Positions 6,500 to 7,010 of a stretch of 7,010 nucleotides of DNA are shown in pieces. This DNA comes from WVWW01 sp041568335. Its GTDB lineage: Bacteria > Acidobacteriota > Polarisedimenticolia > Polarisedimenticolales > Polarisedimenticolaceae. The stretch is taken from positions 1 to 7,010 of the forward strand of contig JBFFZZ010000161.1 in the NCBI GenBank assembly GCA_041568335.1, written 5' to 3'. Each line of letters begins with the position of its first letter. Within the stretch, counting starts at the first letter, position 1. The notes under the pieces are model-generated. The model searched no databases and was not told where the DNA came from. It saw only the letters and a program-made list of their open reading frames with translations. The position numbers were made by a program, and so were the translations under genes.

Positions 6500-6685
6500 T
6501 TATCCGAGCCGTTCCGGATTTCCTGGCTTCGGTTTCTCTCTGGTTTTGGCCGAGAGTCTCCTACCCCGAATCGACTCCGTCTCTTTCAACGACGTTTTCA
6601 AGGCCAGCTTGAGCAGGCAAGCCGGGCAGTCCGCTGAACTCGATTCGAGCTTCTTCCCGCATTTCGGGCAGCGCACTTCCGCCAT
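6500..6685 (-). CDS. Small free-standing zinc-ribbon protein, copy of the kinase N-terminus
   Basis: This 61-aa ORF begins MAEVRCPKCGKKLESSSADC and carries the CPKC (6-9) and CPAC (20-23) pairs of a four-cysteine zinc ribbon. Its first 32 residues match those of the kinase at 25 positions; the cysteines are all conserved. After residue 32 the two diverge: here the tail is basic (many Lys/Arg, e.g. IRGRRLSAKTREKPKPGNPE) and ends at TAA 6500-6502, while the kinase has an acidic linker and then its kinase domain. ATG 6683-6685 has AAGGA 6 bases upstream. It lies 24 bases before the kinase and reads the same way, so both are probably on one message. It may be a real small protein that competes with or modulates the kinase ribbon, or the remnant of a second kinase gene that lost the rest. 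The intact cysteines and ribosome site favour expression, without proving it. Confidence 0.65.
   Translation of the reverse strand: MAEVRCPKCGKKLESSSADCPACLLKLALKTSLKETESIRGRRLSAKTREKPKPGNPERLG
6590..6685 (-). repeat. Tandem paralogous repeat, unit 1 (unit 2 at 6380-6475)
   Basis: The first 32 codons of the small ORF and of the kinase (6380-6475) are diverged direct copies offset by 210 bases: 25 of 32 encoded residues agree. The similarity runs into the 15-base leaders (10 of 15 bases). Many codons differ at third positions, so the duplication is not recent, and selection appears to have kept the protein. Confidence 0.75.
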
Positions 6686-6691
6686 GACGTT

Positions 6692-6696
6692 TCCTT
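6692..6696 (-). promoter_or_regulatory. Ribosome binding site of the small zinc-ribbon ORF
   Basis: AAGGA on the minus strand with a 6-base spacer to ATG 6683-6685. Its presence argues that the 61-aa ORF is translated. It also lies inside one arm of the TCCTTACC/GGTAAGGA inverted repeat. Confidence 0.6.
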
Positions 6697-6809
6697 ACCC
6701 ATCTGCATCCGACCGTAACGTGAGCCCTGCCTCCGTCGGTCAACGCGCGTTACCTCTCGAACGCCATCGGTAAGGACCCTGTACTGCGATCCTCCAAGGG
6801 CCGCCGAAC

Positions 6810-6813
6810 GAGG
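6810..6813 (+). promoter_or_regulatory. Ribosome binding site of the secreted-protein gene
   Basis: GAGG with a 7-base spacer to ATG 6821-6823. It supports this start, from which a signal peptide is encoded at once. Confidence 0.65.
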
Positions 6814-6820
6814 TGTCACG

Positions 6821-7010
6821 ATGAACCGCCAACGAGTATTTCAACCTCTTTTATTGGGACTTTTGGTCTCCTTTGGCCCCGTGGTCGCCGGCGACGCCAC
6901 CACCTCGGAGCGCGACCCGGAAGAGGGCGGCGGTGTTTCACCCGTCGTCGTACACCTCGAGATGGGCGAAACCCTGTTCAAGTCGACGATCGACGACGAA
7001 CGGAACAACA
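6821..7010 (+). CDS. Exported protein of unknown function, N-terminal fragment
   Basis: The frame from ATG 6821 stays open to the window end (63 complete codons). It encodes a classic signal peptide: MNRQR with two arginines, a hydrophobic core PLLLGLLVSFGPVV (9-22), and a small-residue cleavage region, most simply after A23 (VVA) or A26 (GDA). The mature start is acidic and polar (TTSERDPEEGGG), then PVVVHLEMGETLF (41-53) resembles the beginning of a folded domain. I do not recognise the family. It is divergent from the zinc-ribbon/kinase pair and shares a 135-base intergenic region, so it could be co-regulated with them, but this is inference. The signal peptide, ribosome site and long open frame make it a real gene with fair certainty. 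Confidence 0.8.
   Translation, partial: MNRQRVFQPLLLGLLVSFGPVVAGDATTSERDPEEGGGVSPVVVHLEMGETLFKSTIDDERNN

Larger units (their letters stand above)
6686..6820. promoter_or_regulatory. Divergent intergenic region between zinc-ribbon/kinase and secreted-protein genes
   Basis: These 135 bases must hold the promoters for the minus-strand zinc-ribbon/kinase pair and the plus-strand secreted-protein gene. Weak matches only: TTGACC on the minus strand (6738-6743) without a good -10 partner, and TGTACT on the plus strand (6780-6785) with a poor -35. Inverted copies TCCTTACC (6692-6699) and GGTAAGGA (6769-6776) lie at its two sides, as do GTAACG (6715-6720) and CGTTAC (6748-6753). The promoters may use an alternative sigma factor rather than the housekeeping one. 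No RNA gene is apparent. Confidence 0.45.

Noticed and set aside
6561..6819. Two minus-strand open frames of 60 and 73 aa overlapping the small zinc-ribbon ORF
   Set aside because: They are other-frame shadows without the cysteine pairs, and only the frame starting at 6685 has both a fitting ribosome site and homology.

Overview
The window is GC-rich, gene-dense bacterial DNA in which almost every base is coding. The combination of a TPR-bearing membrane Ser/Thr kinase with an N-terminal CPxCG...CPxCLL zinc ribbon and an ECF-type sigma factor starting with the 'TTRW' motif is typical of Planctomycetota, Acidobacteriota and related soil or marine phyla. The phylum cannot be fixed from this sequence, and Acidobacteriota-like or Planctomycetota-like is an inference from gene content only.

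Layout. (1) 1-473, plus strand: the C-terminal end of an RND (AcrB/HAE1-type) efflux permease, cut by the window edge. (2) 479-2714, minus strand: a three-gene unit made of an ArsR-like winged-helix regulator, a CPBP-family intramembrane protease (start and stop codons overlap by 4 bases, ATGA) and an exported metallo-beta-lactamase-fold hydrolase (11-base gap, ribosome site inside the end of the preceding gene). (3) 2715-2791: a short, extremely AT-rich divergent promoter region (11 G/C in the 60 bases 2711-2770) with several nested inverted repeats. Each flanking gene has a TATATT box ending exactly 7 bases before its ATG and no Shine-Dalgarno, so both look leaderless. (4) 2792-3502, plus strand: an ECF-type sigma factor. 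(5) 3509-6475, minus strand: a 988-aa zinc ribbon/kinase/TM/TPR receptor-like protein, convergent with the sigma factor with only 6 bases between. (6) 6500-6685, minus strand: a 61-aa free-standing copy of the kinase's zinc ribbon, just upstream of the kinase and in the same orientation; its ribosome site also resembles the kinase's. (7) 6821-7010, plus strand: the start of a secreted protein of unknown function, cut by the window edge.

How they may work together. Sigma factor and kinase probably form one signalling module, as ECF factors adjacent to Ser/Thr kinases do in Planctomycetes: extracytoplasmic TPRs would sense or bind a partner, the cytoplasmic kinase would phosphorylate, and the sigma factor would redirect transcription. 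The extra zinc ribbon is the least ordinary part and could compete with the kinase's own ribbon for a partner. The regulator/protease/hydrolase unit looks self-regulated from the AT-rich region, which it shares with the sigma gene, so the regulator could also control the sigma factor. These links are inferred from position, not demonstrated. No tRNA, rRNA, CRISPR, insertion sequence or convincing intrinsic terminator was seen, and there is no stretch above 300 bases without a gene.
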